Under the pieces are notes generated by a model. It was not told where the DNA came from, searched no databases, and was given only the letters and a program-made list of their open reading frames with translations. Shown piece after piece: positions 63,439-64,000 of a stretch of DNA of 64,000 nucleotides. Location of the stretch: the NCBI GenBank assembly GCA_905234485.1, contig CAJOHV010000003.1, positions 16,020-80,019 of the forward strand. The letters are read 5' to 3'. The DNA comes from an uncultured Bacteroidales bacterium. Lineage in GTDB: Bacteria > Bacteroidota > Bacteroidia > Bacteroidales > UBA932. Numbering within the stretch: position 1 is the stretch's first letter; every line of letters starts with the position of its first letter. The translations under genes and the position numbers were made by a program.

Positions 63439-64000
63439 TTATTTCAATTTCAGATTCACCTGCATCTTCAGTTCGTATTTGGGCTCTTTGTCGGGAGTCC
63501 ACGGGTAGCGGGTGGTGGAGGCGCGAAGGGAGAACCAGCGCCAGCGGGCGTAGAGGCTGAGCGCCCAGCCGCGGCCATAGTAGGCCGGGACGTTGAAGTT
63601 TCCGGGAGAGTCCCGTTCGTAGGAGTAAATCCGGTCGTTCCATTTGTCCACTTTGAATAGTGTCCCACGCAGGTAGAGCGCGGTCTTTTCGATTTTGTAA
63701 CCTGTTTCGAAGTAACTGAGCCAGGCCCACTGTTCGCAGCGTAGGGCGTTAAAGCGGCCGTGGAGCACCCATGGACCGGTTTGAGCGTCCAATTCCGCGC
63801 GCAAGTCGTTTCGCCAGCAAAACTTCTCTTCAGGACGGTAACGGGAATTAAAGCGAAAGGATGGTTTCAAGGTCCATGACCCGAGTTCGAATGTGGGATT
63901 GCAGAGCGCAACCGTTCGGAGTTGGCGGGTATCTTTCAGGCGGTTGAGAGATGCTTCGGAGGTGATGGACGCCCAGCGTGTCTCTGCTCCGAGAGCGGCC
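63439..64000 (-). CDS. Outer-membrane beta-barrel-like protein, C-terminal part (N-terminus beyond window end)
   Basis: Frame stays open from the listed start (TTG at 63870) to 64000; beta-barrel-like pattern ending YELKMQVNLKLK. Confidence 0.6.
   Translation of the reverse strand, partial: AALGAETRWASITSEASLNRLKDTRQLRTVALCNPTFELGSWTLKPSFRFNSRYRPEEKFCWRNDLRAELDAQTGPWVLHGRFNALRCEQWAWLSYFETGYKIEKTALYLRGTLFKVDKWNDRIYSYERDSPGNFNVPAYYGRGWALSLYARWRWFSLRASTTRYPWTPDKEPKYELKMQVNLKLK

Overview
This 64 kb window looks like ordinary chromosomal DNA from a Bacteroidota (Bacteroidales-like) genome. That assignment rests on TAnnTTTG promoter motifs, an UpxY/NusG-like protein, a DUF3276/PUR-alpha protein, Mfa/FimA-type fimbriae and a DUF5606 protein. 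Most of it is dense housekeeping sequence: exopolysaccharide export (5'-truncated at the window edge), dcu, pckA, recQ, mtaB, folB, tamB, tsaD, lacZ-like GH2, tex, a tricorn-like protease, yebC, rfbB, gdhA, ffh, nadE, zapA, 6S RNA candidate, rny, two PNP paralogs, nusB, yajC, coaE, rimO, a fimbrial operon, tgt, lptF/G, dut and obg. The most interesting part is a REP/RAYT-like system. A Y1 (HUH) REP-associated transposase (31976-32890) sits 2 nt after an uncharacterised 117-aa ORF (31620-31973). Just upstream is a 110-nt composite palindrome of two inverted 35-nt units separated by exactly 40 nt. A second element with identical geometry (35-40-35) and a compensatory stem change lies 5.4 kb away, between gdhA and ffh. 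Other notable observations: a probably disrupted pckA (about 22-nt deletion plus frameshift); a NAD+ synthetase whose glutaminase domain has Gly at the expected nucleophilic Cys position; a 160-nt near-palindrome between recQ and an MBL gene; an SSB paralog without an acidic tip upstream of the fimbrial operon; and many genes whose TAnnTTTG box lies only 4-8 nt from the start codon, suggesting leaderless mRNAs. All calls are from reading the sequence; no database search was run.
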